Shown in pieces: positions 12,850 through 21,082 of a DNA stretch of 64,000 nucleotides; the stretch's first letter is position 1; every line of letters begins with the position of its first letter. The position numbers and the translations under genes are program-made. The notes under the pieces were generated by a model. It was not told where the DNA came from, did not search any database, and saw only the letters and a program-made list of their open reading frames with translations. Origin of the DNA: Rhodanobacter sp. B05 (GTDB lineage Bacteria; Pseudomonadota; Gammaproteobacteria; Xanthomonadales; Rhodanobacteraceae); the NCBI RefSeq assembly GCF_002001085.1, contig NZ_MUNU01000019.1, forward strand, positions 62,001 to 126,000, read 5' to 3'.

Positions 12850-13833
12850 TCACTTGGCGAACAGATGCTCCACGCCGGCACGCTCTTCGCGCAGTTCCTT
12901 GTTGGTGGCGTCCATCCGCGCGCGTGAAAAATCGTTGACCGCCAGGCCCTGCACGATCTCGTATTTGCCGTTCTTCACCGTCACCGGATAGCCGTAGATC
13001 ACCCCCGGTGCGATGCCGTAGGAACCGTCCGACGGAATGCCCATCGAGACCCAGTCGCCCTCGGCGGTGCCCTGCGCCCAGTAGCGCATGTGGTCGATCG
13101 CAGCCGACGCGGCGGATGCCGCCGACGAGGCGCCGCGCGCCTTGATGATTGCCGCGCCGCGCTGCTGCACGGTCGGGATGAAGTCGTTCTCGTACCAGGC
13201 CTGGTCGACCAGCGACATCGCCGCCTTGCCGTTGACGGTGGCGTGATGGATGTCCGGGTACTGGGTCGAGCTGTGGTTGCCCCAGATCGTCATCTTGCGG
13301 ATGTCGGTGGTGTGGCTGCCGGTCTTCTCGGCCAGTTGCGACAGCGCGCGGTTGTGGTCGAGCCGCACCATCGCGGTGAAGCACTTCGGATCCAGGTCGG
13401 GCGCGTTCTGTTGGGCGATCAGGGCATTCGTGTTGGCCGGGTTGCCGACCACCAGCACCTTCACGTCACGCTTCGCATACGCGTTCAGCGCCTTGCCCTG
13501 CGGGGCAAAGATCGCGCCATTGGCCTCCAGCAGATCCTTGCGCTCCATGCCGGGGCCGCGCGGACGCGCACCCACCAGCAAGGCGTAGTCCACATCCTTG
13601 AACGCGACATTCGCATCGTCGGTGGCCACCACGCCGGCCAGGGTCGGAAACGCGCAGTCGTTGAGTTCCATCACCACGCCCTGCAGCGACGGCAGCGCCG
13701 GAGTGATTTCCAGCAGGTGCAGGATCACCGGCTGATCCGGGCCCAGCATGTCGCCGGCGGCAATGCGGAACAGCAGCGCATAACCGATCTGGCCAGCGGC
13801 GCCAGTGACGGCAACTCGAACGGGGGCTTTCAT
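12850..13833 (-). CDS. mdh: Malate dehydrogenase
   Basis: NAD-dependent oxidation of malate to oxaloacetate in the TCA cycle; cytosolic. The 327 residues match the cytoplasmic-type (group 2) malate dehydrogenases common in Xanthomonadales. It has the nucleotide-binding loop TGAAGQIG (10-17), the mobile loop with substrate arginines ([15 protein letters not shown] near 88-102), the catalytic aspartate in VRLDHNR and the catalytic histidine in WGNHSS. The ATG is preceded by AAGGAG. It is monocistronic, with a REP-type palindrome on its upstream side. Confidence 0.95.
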   Translation of the reverse strand: MKAPVRVAVTGAAGQIGYALLFRIAAGDMLGPDQPVILHLLEITPALPSLQGVVMELNDCAFPTLAGVVATDDANVAFKDVDYALLVGARPRGPGMERKDLLEANGAIFAPQGKALNAYAKRDVKVLVVGNPANTNALIAQQNAPDLDPKCFTAMVRLDHNRALSQLAEKTGSHTTDIRKMTIWGNHSSTQYPDIHHATVNGKAAMSLVDQAWYENDFIPTVQQRGAAIIKARGASSAASAASAAIDHMRYWAQGTAEGDWVSMGIPSDGSYGIAPGVIYGYPVTVKNGKYEIVQGLAVNDFSRARMDATNKELREERAGVEHLFAK

Positions 13834-13866
13834 GGATGTTGACTCCTTCTTGGGGTATTCGATTTT

Positions 13867-13950
13867 CCCGTAGGAGCCGCTTCAGCGGCGATGCTCTTGC
13901 GTTGGCATCGGCGAAATCAAGAGCATCGCCGCTGAAGCGGCTCCTACGGG
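13867..13950. repeat. REP-type inverted repeat, GTAGGAGC family (copy A)
   Basis: Two perfectly complementary 32-base arms (13867-13898 and 13919-13950) around a 20-base centre, in the gap between mdh and the aminotransferase. Each arm starts CCCGTAGGAGC and holds an inner palindrome GCCGCTTCAGCGGC. It shares its GTAGGAGC head and GATGCT tail with the element at 40382-40457, so they belong to one dispersed family. It could form a very stable hairpin between the two minus-strand genes. Confidence 0.9.
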
Positions 13951-13958
13951 TTTCGTAC

Positions 13959-15158
13959 TCAGCTCAACTCGGCGAAAAATTCGGTAATGCGATCAAGCCC
14001 CGGCTGCAGCTGCGCGGTGGGACAGGTGTAGGAAATGCGCATCGCGCGCGGTTCGCCGAAGGCAGAACCCGGTACGCAGGCAACGCCCTTGGCTTCCAGC
14101 AAGGCGGCACAGAACTCGACGTCGTCGTTGATCGCCATCTCACCGTGGTGCTTGCCGAAAGCCACGGAAATATCCGGAAACGCATAGAACGCGCCCTGCG
14201 GCCGTGGGCAGACCACGCCGGGAATCGCGCTGAGCGCGGCGAACACGGTGTCGCGCTTGCCGGCAAACTCGGCGCACCTGGCCCTGGGAATATCCTGCGG
14301 GCCGCTGAGTGCCGCCACCGCCGCCGCCGTGATCACTTCCGGCAGGCTGGTGATGTGGTTGGAGTTGAGCGTGGTGATCGCCTTGGCCACCACTTCCGGC
14401 CCCGCCAGCAGACCGACGCGCCAGCCCGGCATGCCGTACGTCTTGGAGACCGAATCGACGAAGATCACCCGCTCGCGCAGCTCGGGTTTCGCGAACACGA
14501 AGTTGTGATAGCCGAGGCCGTCGAACACCATCGAGTTGTAGATGTCGTCGGTGATCACCCAGGTGTCCGGATGCTTCGCCAGCACCTCGGCCAGCGCGGC
14601 GATTTCCGCGCCGGTGTAGACCATGCCGGTCGGGTTGGACGGGTTGTTGAACAGGAACACCTTCGACTTGCGCGCCAGCGCGGCGTCGAGCTGCGCCGGG
14701 GCGAGCTTGTAGTTCTGCTCCGCACCGCAATGCATCACGTTGATCTTCGCGCCGACGATGTCGGCGATGTCGCGGTAGCTGGTCCAGTACGGCGCGGCGA
14801 AACAGATCTCGTCGCCTTCGTCGAGCAGCGCCTCGGCCAGGTTGTACAGCACCTGCTTGGCGCCGATGCCGATCGACAGGTTCATCCGCGTGTAGCCGTT
14901 GAAGCCGAGCGCCTCGATGTGCTTGAGGAACGCGTCGAGCAACGCCTCGGCACCGCGGTTGCTGCCGTACTGGCCGGAGTCGTGCGACAGCGATTCGCGC
15001 GCGGCGGCATACACATGCTCGCCCGGCAGGAAGTTCGGCACACCGATCGAGAAGCTGATGATGTCGCGGCCGGCAGCCTTGAGCTGCTTCGCCTTCTCGG
15101 CTATCACCATGATCGCGCTGGGTTTGGCGCGGCCGACGCGCTGGGCAAGCTGGGGCAT
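13959..15158 (-). CDS. PLP-dependent class I aminotransferase (aspartate aminotransferase type)
   Basis: A 399-residue fold-type I aminotransferase of the AAT Ib subgroup. The PLP lysine is K239 (VSKTYGMPGWRVG), the cofactor-binding NPSNPTG is at 172-178, and the substrate arginine is in MRISYTC near the C-terminus. Related enzymes use aspartate, aromatic or other amino donors, so the substrate is left open. The ATG at 15158 follows GAGGAA; the frame runs 53 codons further upstream without family similarity. Confidence 0.88.
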   Translation of the reverse strand: MPQLAQRVGRAKPSAIMVIAEKAKQLKAAGRDIISFSIGVPNFLPGEHVYAAARESLSHDSGQYGSNRGAEALLDAFLKHIEALGFNGYTRMNLSIGIGAKQVLYNLAEALLDEGDEICFAAPYWTSYRDIADIVGAKINVMHCGAEQNYKLAPAQLDAALARKSKVFLFNNPSNPTGMVYTGAEIAALAEVLAKHPDTWVITDDIYNSMVFDGLGYHNFVFAKPELRERVIFVDSVSKTYGMPGWRVGLLAGPEVVAKAITTLNSNHITSLPEVITAAAVAALSGPQDIPRARCAEFAGKRDTVFAALSAIPGVVCPRPQGAFYAFPDISVAFGKHHGEMAINDDVEFCAALLEAKGVACVPGSAFGEPRAMRISYTCPTAQLQPGLDRITEFFAELS

Positions 15159-15370
15159 GGGTTCCTCGACGTCAGGGGATGAGGTCAGCAAACCCGTGAA
15201 TTTTAGCATGCGGCGATGCGGCATTCCGCAGCATCGCAAAAACTTGCCGGATGGTGGCCTATGGTGCGGGGCTTGCCCCCGTTGCATGATGCGGATGCCG
15301 CCGGGCCAGGTGAACACGGTTGCAAGCCGGCGTTGGTCGACTCAACACAACCTTTGGGAGGTAGCTATCC

Positions 15371-15628
15371 ATGTTCCACCTGATATGGTCCATCATCGTC
15401 GGCTTCTTCATCGGCCTGATCGCGCGCGCGGTCCTGCCCGGTGCGGATCACATGGGCTTCCTGATGACGACGGGTGTCGGCATCGTGGGCTCGCTGATCG
15501 GCGGCCTGCTCGGCAATCTCATCAAGCGGCCGGAGCCGGGGGCGAAATTTCACCCGGCCGGCTTCCTGATGTCGATTATCGGCGCCATCGTCCTGCTGCT
15601 GGTTCTGCGCTACGCCTTCCACATGTAG
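15371..15628 (+). CDS. GlsB/YeaQ/YmgE family stress-response membrane protein
   Basis: An 85-residue protein with three short hydrophobic segments and glycine-rich turns (VGIVGSLIGGLLGNLI), the pattern of the transglycosylase-associated YeaQ/YmgE family. E. coli and enterococcal members are induced by envelope or general stress; the molecular role is not defined. A strong GGGAGGT ribosome site lies just upstream of the ATG. It is monocistronic, ending at a bidirectional terminator. Confidence 0.9.
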   Translation: MFHLIWSIIVGFFIGLIARAVLPGADHMGFLMTTGVGIVGSLIGGLLGNLIKRPEPGAKFHPAGFLMSIIGAIVLLLVLRYAFHM

Positions 15629-15664
15629 CCATCACCCGCGAACGGCGCGTCCGCGTCGTTCGGA

Positions 15665-15700
15665 AAAAAGAACGGCGGGGTGATCCCCGCCGTTCTTTTT
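15665..15700. terminator. Bidirectional terminator between glsB-like and yidB-like genes
   Basis: A 16-bp stem (15665-15680 with 15685-15700) around TGAT, with A5 and T5 ends. It lies between convergent small genes and serves both strands. Confidence 0.9.
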
Positions 15701-15721
15701 ATTTCGTTCGATAGTCCGGCT

Positions 15722-16153
15722 TCAGGCTTGCCCGCCCAGCAACTTGCCGGCCAGACCTTCCAGCATGCCGAGGTTGAAGCCGCCGCCCTGACCTGCCGCC
15801 GGTACCTGGCCATCGGGGGTGAGATGGTCGACAGCATGCGGCAGCACCTGCGAAAGGCCGCTGAGCACGGTGGAGGGATCAACACCCAGCTTGCTGGCCG
15901 CTTCCTGTACCAGGTTGCCCATGCCGCCGCTCTGCAGCGCCTGGCCAAGCTGGTCGCCCGAGACCGGCTGGTTCGCACCGGTACCGATCCACGACTGCAC
16001 GGCACCACCCAGCCCGTGTTGCTGCAGCATGCTGGCCAGGCCCTGCACGCCGCCCGCCTGCTGCAGCAGCTGGCCGGCCACACCAATCAACGAACCTGCA
16101 CCGGCACCTGCCTGTTGTCCCTGTCCTCCGAGCAAACTGTCGAGGAATGACAT
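15722..16153 (-). CDS. YidB-like DUF937 protein
   Basis: A 143-residue protein of the DUF937/YidB family, rich in Gly, Gln, Leu and Ala. The MSFLDSLLGG start, SGDQLGQALQSGGMGNLVQEAASKLG near residues 65-90 and the C-terminal LEGLAGKLLGG are family hallmarks. The function is unknown; related proteins are abundant in stationary or stressed cells. The ATG follows AAGGAGAA. No membrane segment or signal peptide is evident. Confidence 0.87.
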   Translation of the reverse strand: MSFLDSLLGGQGQQAGAGAGSLIGVAGQLLQQAGGVQGLASMLQQHGLGGAVQSWIGTGANQPVSGDQLGQALQSGGMGNLVQEAASKLGVDPSTVLSGLSQVLPHAVDHLTPDGQVPAAGQGGGFNLGMLEGLAGKLLGGQA

Positions 16154-16240
16154 GATCGTTCTCCTTAATCAATGTGGATAGGTGTGTAGCCCGTCGATCA
16201 TAGGCACTTAGAGCCTCATTTGTCATGACGTCGGCGCACA

Positions 16241-16270
16241 AAAAAACCGCCAGCGGACAGCTGGCGGTTT
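16241..16270 (-). terminator. Rho-independent terminator of the cyclophilin gene
   Basis: Arms 16260-16270 and 16244-16254 (11 bp, 5-base loop). Read on the minus strand they are followed by a run of six T (16246-16241), right after the peptidyl-prolyl isomerase stop codon. Confidence 0.85.
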
Positions 16271-16292
16271 CCAGGGGGCGGGGGGTTGCCGC

Positions 16293-16802
16293 TCAGCCGT
16301 GCTGGTCGAGCACCGTGTTCCAGTCCTTGACCCGATCGGACTGCGCCGCCAGCAGCGCATCGACGTCGCCGTCGACGGTCAGCTTCTCGATCGTGTCGCC
16401 CTGCTTGATCGCGTTGACCACGTCCATGTCGGCGGCATCGACCACTTCGCCGAACACGCTGTGCTTGCCGTCCAGCCAAGGCGTCGGGCCATGGGTGATG
16501 AAAAACTGGCTGCCATTCGTGCGCGGGCCGGCATTGGCCATCGACAGCACGCCCGGCTTGTCGTGACGCAGCGAGGCGTTGAACTCGTCCTCGAACTTGT
16601 AACCCGGGCCGCCGCGACCGCTGCCTTCGGGACAGCCGCCCTGGATCATGAAATCCGCGATCACGCGGTGGAACGACAAGCCATCGTAGTAGCCACGCTT
16701 CGCCAGATTGACGAAATTGGCGACCGTGACCGGCGCCTTGTCTTCGTGCAGGCGCAGGTGGATCGTGCCGCGGTTGGTGGTGAAGGTGACATGGATGGTC
16801 AT
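16293..16802 (-). CDS. Cyclophilin-type peptidyl-prolyl cis-trans isomerase
   Basis: A 169-residue cytosolic cyclophilin catalysing proline isomerisation during folding. The active-site elements [13 protein letters not shown] (catalytic arginine), [12 protein letters not shown] and [12 protein letters not shown] (binding tryptophan and histidine) are intact. There is no signal peptide, so it corresponds to PpiB rather than periplasmic PpiA. The C-terminus carries about 20 extra acidic/hydrophobic residues. The ATG at 16802 follows AAGGAT; an upstream in-frame extension is not conserved. Confidence 0.93.
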   Translation of the reverse strand: MTIHVTFTTNRGTIHLRLHEDKAPVTVANFVNLAKRGYYDGLSFHRVIADFMIQGGCPEGSGRGGPGYKFEDEFNASLRHDKPGVLSMANAGPRTNGSQFFITHGPTPWLDGKHSVFGEVVDAADMDVVNAIKQGDTIEKLTVDGDVDALLAAQSDRVKDWNTVLDQHG

Positions 16803-16920
16803 CGCAAATCCTTGGGTTCGGAAGCTGCAACGTGCCACGACTCGGGCACGCGGGTTGCCAAGAATAACCCAGCGCGACACGTGAATCATGCAGCAATGGC
16901 TTCCACGCCAAACCTCGCCT

Positions 16921-17052
16921 CACTGTTCGACCTGAGCGTAGCGCAGCGTACGCGGGGAGCGGCCATGGATGGCCGCAGCTTTGAGGAGCGAGGAAGTCGA
17001 AGAGCTGCCCTTCGACTTCGGCCCTACGTGCCTACGCTCAGGGCGAACGGTG
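16921..17052. repeat. Degenerate dispersed repeat (GAGCGTAG family) with nested palindrome
   Basis: The outer arms 16921-16940 and 17033-17052 are complementary at 18 of 20 positions and match the arms of the intact copy at 32821-32912. Inside is an extra stretch of about 45 bases carrying a perfect 18-base palindrome (16959-16976). Both copies share CCCTTCGACTTC. This fills the gap between the cyclophilin start and the end of the oligomer hydrolase gene; no gene is seen there. Confidence 0.75.
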
Positions 17053-17057
17053 AGGCT

Positions 17058-18815
17058 CTACGGCAAGCCCAGCATGCTGCGCTCCAGCGCACCCGCGCCA
17101 CGCGGCCGGACCGCCGGCGTCGGCACATCGGTCGGCCATGCCGCGCCCTCGCACAGATGTGCCCACAGCCGGTCCAGCGCCGCATAGCCATACGGCAGCA
17201 GCGGCACATGCCGGTCGCCGAAACCGGGCAGCGCCAGGAACGCATCGAAGTGCTGCGCGTGCGGCACCTTCCAGTAGATCGGTCGACGCCCCTGATCACG
17301 CAGCCAGGCCACATACGGCTCGGAGCTGAACGCGGTCGGCAGCAAGCCGTCGCCGGTGCCGTGAATCACCCACAGCGGCAGGTCGTCGCGCGGCAACTTG
17401 GCCGCGGTGGCGGCAATGGAAGCGTGCAAGGCCTGCGACTCGTGATCGTCGCCGGTCCACAGTGCGCGCAGGCGTTCGCTGCCGATCAGGGTGGGATCGG
17501 TCGAGACGCTGGTGCCGCCGAGCAGGCCGATGCCGTTGCCGGGCGGAATGCCCGAACCATCGGCCCACCATGCCGCCCGCGCGGCAGGATCAATGGCGCT
17601 GGGCGCACCCTTGGCATCGATTGCCGCGTAATGAAAACCGCACGGCATGTCGGTGGCGCCACGGCGCAGGTACGAGGAGGCATAGCCTGCGGCAATTACC
17701 CGCCACAGGTCGAACGCCGTCGTGCTGGCGGCCGTGCTCATCGTCTCGTCGGTCCAGCCGCGGGTGTGCAGGTATTGATAAGCCTGCGCCGCCTGCTCGG
17801 CCACCGTATTGCCGCTCAACTTGCCCTGCGCGCGCAGGCTGGCACAGCGCACTGGCCATGCCGGTGGCAAAACGCCGCGCGGACCACGTGCGAATGGCGC
17901 CGCCGCGAAACGCTCGCTGCTCAACGCGCATGGCAGCCAGATCGCCGCCTCGGTGGCGTAGTCGTACATCGCGCGACCGTGACCCTGTACGTATACGTTC
18001 GGTTCCAGCACCACCACGCCGGCGAAGAAATGCTCTTTGTCGAGACCGGCCGCCTGCAGCACCGCGCCACCACCGTTGGACAGGCCGGTGGCGATGATCT
18101 TGGTGTTCTGCGGCGTGAACGGCGCGTCGTCGGGAAACGCGCGATCGAGCATGGCCAGCCCGAACTGCGCCGCCTGGATCACATGCCGGCCCCAATCGGC
18201 CTCCGGGTTGTCGCCGGAGTTCATCTGCTTCACCGCGATACCTGCGCTCGATGGCGCCGGCGGCGGCTGGAACTCGAGTTCAGCCTCGCCGCGCTTCGCG
18301 CGGCGTCCATCCAGCGCCACGCCGCTGTTGTCGGCGTAGTCGTAGTAACCGGCGCCGGTGCCCTTGTCGGTGTACGCCACCGCGCAACCATGCGGCAGGC
18401 CCCAGGCGCCAGCCAGCGCGATCGCGCCGTAGATGCCGCGCGAACCGGACGACGCGGTGACGACAAGGCAGCGCTTCTGCCTGTCGAAGTGGTCGGGCAG
18501 TTGCAGCAGCACGCGATGCGGCGCGCGTGCGCCGGGAATGCGGGCAAACGCCTGATATTCGCGGCCCGGCACATCCGGCACACCGCCATACACCGTGCCG
18601 TAGCCACCCAGCGGTCCGAGATCGGCAATGCCTTTCCAACTGGTCTGGATCGCCCGCCGCCGCAGTTCCGCCGCGGTCGGAGCCAACGGATTGGCGAATG
18701 CCGCGAATGCCGCGGGCGCGCCGGCCAGACCGGCCAGCCTCAGTCCCGCGCTGAGCAGGTCGTCCTGGCCTCGGTGCTCGGTGGTCCGCACGCTGCCGAT
18801 GTGAAGTTCACGCAT
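17058..18815 (-). CDS. D-(-)-3-hydroxybutyrate oligomer hydrolase family protein
   Basis: A 585-residue alpha/beta-hydrolase-like protein of the 3HB-oligomer hydrolase family, which cleaves soluble oligomers released from polyhydroxybutyrate. Matches include FANPLAPTAAELRRRAI, SGSRGIYGAIALAGAWGLP and GCAVAYTDKGTGAGYYDY. The serine of GLSNGGG is the likely nucleophile; an aspartate in HGTGDGLLP and histidine in PHAQHFDAF could complete the triad. The ATG at 18815 follows an AGGA site. It starts directly at the mature family domain with no visible signal peptide, whereas Ralstonia homologues are exported. The stop lies 6 bases from the dispersed repeat. Confidence 0.85.
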   Translation of the reverse strand: MRELHIGSVRTTEHRGQDDLLSAGLRLAGLAGAPAAFAAFANPLAPTAAELRRRAIQTSWKGIADLGPLGGYGTVYGGVPDVPGREYQAFARIPGARAPHRVLLQLPDHFDRQKRCLVVTASSGSRGIYGAIALAGAWGLPHGCAVAYTDKGTGAGYYDYADNSGVALDGRRAKRGEAELEFQPPPAPSSAGIAVKQMNSGDNPEADWGRHVIQAAQFGLAMLDRAFPDDAPFTPQNTKIIATGLSNGGGAVLQAAGLDKEHFFAGVVVLEPNVYVQGHGRAMYDYATEAAIWLPCALSSERFAAAPFARGPRGVLPPAWPVRCASLRAQGKLSGNTVAEQAAQAYQYLHTRGWTDETMSTAASTTAFDLWRVIAAGYASSYLRRGATDMPCGFHYAAIDAKGAPSAIDPAARAAWWADGSGIPPGNGIGLLGGTSVSTDPTLIGSERLRALWTGDDHESQALHASIAATAAKLPRDDLPLWVIHGTGDGLLPTAFSSEPYVAWLRDQGRRPIYWKVPHAQHFDAFLALPGFGDRHVPLLPYGYAALDRLWAHLCEGAAWPTDVPTPAVRPRGAGALERSMLGLP

Positions 18816-19017
18816 GATCGGTATTCCTGCTGCCGCTTCTCCGGCACAGTCGAACAGCATGACTGAAACCGGCGTCGGCGTGCAGCAAGAAATCGATCGG
18901 CGGGCTGATTCGTTGATCGCGACATCAGCAGAAGAAAGCCCGCCCACCCGACCGGAACGAGGTCGACAAGCTGGCGGCGGCGCACCTTGCTGCCGGCCCG
19001 GCGATCACCGTGCGTCG

Positions 19018-19983
19018 TCAGGCGAAGTGGGTGGCGCCGACCTCGGTGCTGGCGGGCAACATGAAGTACTCGTGCAGGTATTTCTCGCCTTCGTCGCAGA
19101 ACACGGTGACCACGGTGCGCAGTTCCGGAAAGCTCGCGCGGATGCGCTGCGCTGCCAGCATGTGCGCACCGGAACTGGGGCCGCAGAACAGACCATGCCT
19201 GCGTGCCAGCCGCTTCATCTCGGTCACCGCGTCGACGCTGGACACCGACAGCACCTCGTTCACCAGGCTGGCGTGGCGCTGGAAGATGCCGGGCACGAAT
19301 CCATCGGAAATGCCCTCGATGGTATGCGCCGCAATCTCCCCGCACAGGATCGTGCACGACTCGGACGGCTCCATCGCAAACAGGCGGACGTTGGGGTTGA
19401 CCGCACGAAAGGCCTGACCGACCCCGATCAGGGTGCCGCCGGTGCCCACCCCAAGGACCAGGGCATCGGGCACCCGACCGGCCGGCAACTGGGCGAGGAT
19501 CTCCGGCCCCAGGACCTGCCGGTTCTCATCCACGTTCCATTCCGACTCGAACTGACTGGGACAGAAATGATGCGGCTGTTGCCCCAGTTCCTTCGCCCGC
19601 GCCAGCGCCTCGTTGACATGGAAATTGCCGCAGAACAGCACCTCGGCGCCAAACGCGCGCGAGATCGCCACCCGCTCGCTGGAGAGCCCTTCGGGCATCA
19701 CCACCAGCATCCGGTAGCCCTTCACCGCGGCCACCATCGACAACGCGTTGCCGGTGTTGCCGCTGGTGGCCTCCACGATGGTGTCGCCCGGCTTGAGCAG
19801 CCCCTCCCGCTCGGCGCGCTCGATCATGTACTTGGCGATGCGTGCCTTGATCGAGCCGGAGGGATTGACGAACTCGATCTTGGCAAAGACGCCCTCGATT
19901 TCCAGCAGTGGGGTATCCCCGACGGCGTCCAGGATGCTGCCGGATACCGCGGTAAATCGCGTGCCCACGTCAACCGCCCCCAT
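19018..19983 (-). CDS. Cysteine synthase / PLP-dependent beta-replacing enzyme
   Basis: A 321-residue fold-type II PLP enzyme of the CysK/CysM/cystathionine beta-synthase group. The cofactor lysine is K46 in PSGSIKAR, the asparagine loop is TSGNTGNA (73-80), and the phosphate-binding loop is GTGGT (180-184). Family members make cysteine from O-acetylserine or the phospho-form. Sequence alone does not decide between CysK, CysM or another substrate. It overlaps the AhpD-like gene by 14 bases, so the two are translationally coupled at the end of the oxidase gene run. Confidence 0.85.
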   Translation of the reverse strand: MGAVDVGTRFTAVSGSILDAVGDTPLLEIEGVFAKIEFVNPSGSIKARIAKYMIERAEREGLLKPGDTIVEATSGNTGNALSMVAAVKGYRMLVVMPEGLSSERVAISRAFGAEVLFCGNFHVNEALARAKELGQQPHHFCPSQFESEWNVDENRQVLGPEILAQLPAGRVPDALVLGVGTGGTLIGVGQAFRAVNPNVRLFAMEPSESCTILCGEIAAHTIEGISDGFVPGIFQRHASLVNEVLSVSSVDAVTEMKRLARRHGLFCGPSSGAHMLAAQRIRASFPELRTVVTVFCDEGEKYLHEYFMLPASTEVGATHFA

Positions 19984-20311
19984 GCGTGTGTTGCATGACG
20001 TCCAGCGCCAGCGCCGAATGGGCATAGGCGCCGCCCGCGCGCATTTCGGCGGCGACCCAGATCGCCTCCATGATCTGCTGTTCGGTAGCCCCCTGTTTCA
20101 GGGCCTCGGCGGTATGTCCCTTGATGCAGTAAGGACATTGCGTGACATGCGCCACGGCCACCGCGATCAGTTGCTTGGTGACATTGGGCAGCGCGCCGTC
20201 GGCGAATACGGCGGCGCTGAATGCCTTGAACGCCTTGAGCGGCTCAGGCGCCAACTCGCGGCGCTTGCGTGCCAGCTCGCTGGTGGCTGGTGGATACATC
20301 GCTGCTTCCAT
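19970..20311 (-). CDS. AhpD-like carboxymuconolactone decarboxylase family protein
   Basis: A 113-residue CMD-family protein with the redox motif C59-P-Y-C62 followed by H66 (the E/H-x-x-C-x-x-C-x-x-x-H arrangement of AhpD-like thiol peroxidases). This predicts a disulphide-based peroxidase or alkylhydroperoxidase-like activity in the cytosol. The ATG at 20311 follows AGGAG. It lies 106 bases downstream of the anchored protein of the oxidase cluster and overlaps the cysteine-synthase-like gene, hinting at a thiol/oxidative-stress pair. Confidence 0.87.
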   Translation of the reverse strand: MEAAMYPPATSELARKRRELAPEPLKAFKAFSAAVFADGALPNVTKQLIAVAVAHVTQCPYCIKGHTAEALKQGATEQQIMEAIWVAAEMRAGGAYAHSALALDVMQHTHGGG

Positions 20312-20417
20312 GATGAACTCCTGCGTTTGTTGTGCGCTGGCTGACGCCGTGCACGGCAGCCTGATGGTGACCGAAACCGTCTGGCACGGCCGGTGGACGG
20401 CGACGAGGCCCGCCCCG

Positions 20418-20894
20418 CTACTTGTCCGGCGCCGGTGCCGGAGCAGGTGATGGACTGGTCGACGGCGGCGGGCCATAGGTGGGGGTGTCGCGGTACTGCG
20501 CCGGCACGTCCCACATCCGTCCCGCATAAAACACCGCCCATGCCACCACGAACAGGCACATCACCCAGACCCAGACCGGGATCGAGGAGCGTGCCTCGGC
20601 GCGACGCGGATCGAATGGATCGTCGGTGCTGAACGCATCCACCGTCAGGTGCAACTCGCCGCGGCGGGTCGAGCCCGGACGCAACCCCGAAACGAGGATG
20701 CCGGGTCCGTTCTGCACGTGGAACGGAATTTCCTCGACACCTTCGGCGCCGCCGTGATCCTCGGCGCGGATGATCAGGCGGTGCGGGCCGTCCGCCAATT
20801 TGCGGGTGTCGAGCGTCAGCTCGGTCGGCAGTTCACGGTCGATCACCGGCTGCAGGTCGTCGTCGAGGTAGACGCGTACGTGGGGATTGGGCAT
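20418..20894 (-). CDS. Membrane-anchored protein of unknown function in the oxidase cluster
   Basis: A 158-residue protein I cannot assign to a family. Residues 1-85 look like a beta-rich, Ig/FixG-like domain (DLQPVIDRELPTELTLDTRKL, LIIRAEDHGG, EEIPFHVQNGPGILV). One transmembrane helix lies around residues 105-128 (VWVWVMCLFVVAWAVFYAG), followed by a Pro/Ser/Ala-rich tail. By orientation the Ig-like part would be cytosolic unless exported by the tail anchor. Its place after the CcoQ-like peptide suggests an assembly or accessory role for the oxidase, loosely comparable to CcoH; that role is inference. Confidence 0.75.
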   Translation of the reverse strand: MPNPHVRVYLDDDLQPVIDRELPTELTLDTRKLADGPHRLIIRAEDHGGAEGVEEIPFHVQNGPGILVSGLRPGSTRRGELHLTVDAFSTDDPFDPRRAEARSSIPVWVWVMCLFVVAWAVFYAGRMWDVPAQYRDTPTYGPPPSTSPSPAPAPAPDK

Positions 20895-20905
20895 GGCGGA
20901 TTCCC

Positions 20906-21067
20906 TCAACGGTCCTTGCGCAGGATGTCGTACTTGGCATGCTGCGGGTCTTTCTCGCCCGGCCGGAAAATCATCCAGAACATCGCGACGAAACAGCCGA
21001 TCGTGATCGCGCCCGAGATCGCGATAATGATGACGTTACCCCAGAACGGCCCTCCGGACATCTGCAT
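20906..21067 (-). CDS. CcoQ-like small membrane peptide (53 aa)
   Basis: A short gene coding 53 residues starting MQMSGGPFWG. It has one transmembrane helix at about residues 9-34 (NVIIIAISGAITIGCFVAMF), followed by a charged tail (FRPGEKDPQHAKYDILRKD). Length, single helix and position just after the cytochrome c subunit fit a CcoQ/FixQ-type subunit of cbb3 oxidases, which stabilises the complex. Sequence conservation in CcoQ is low, so the call rests on size, topology and synteny. It has 15 bases to the upstream and 11 to the downstream neighbour, consistent with one operon. Confidence 0.75.
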   Translation of the reverse strand: MQMSGGPFWGNVIIIAISGAITIGCFVAMFWMIFRPGEKDPQHAKYDILRKDR

Positions 21068-21082
21068 TTCAGGTTCTCCCGC

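Noticed and set aside
16299..18866. An 855-codon plus-strand frame across the cyclophilin and hydrolase genes
   Set aside because: It covers two well-identified minus-strand genes and a repeat; the product is Arg/Gln/His-rich shadow sequence.
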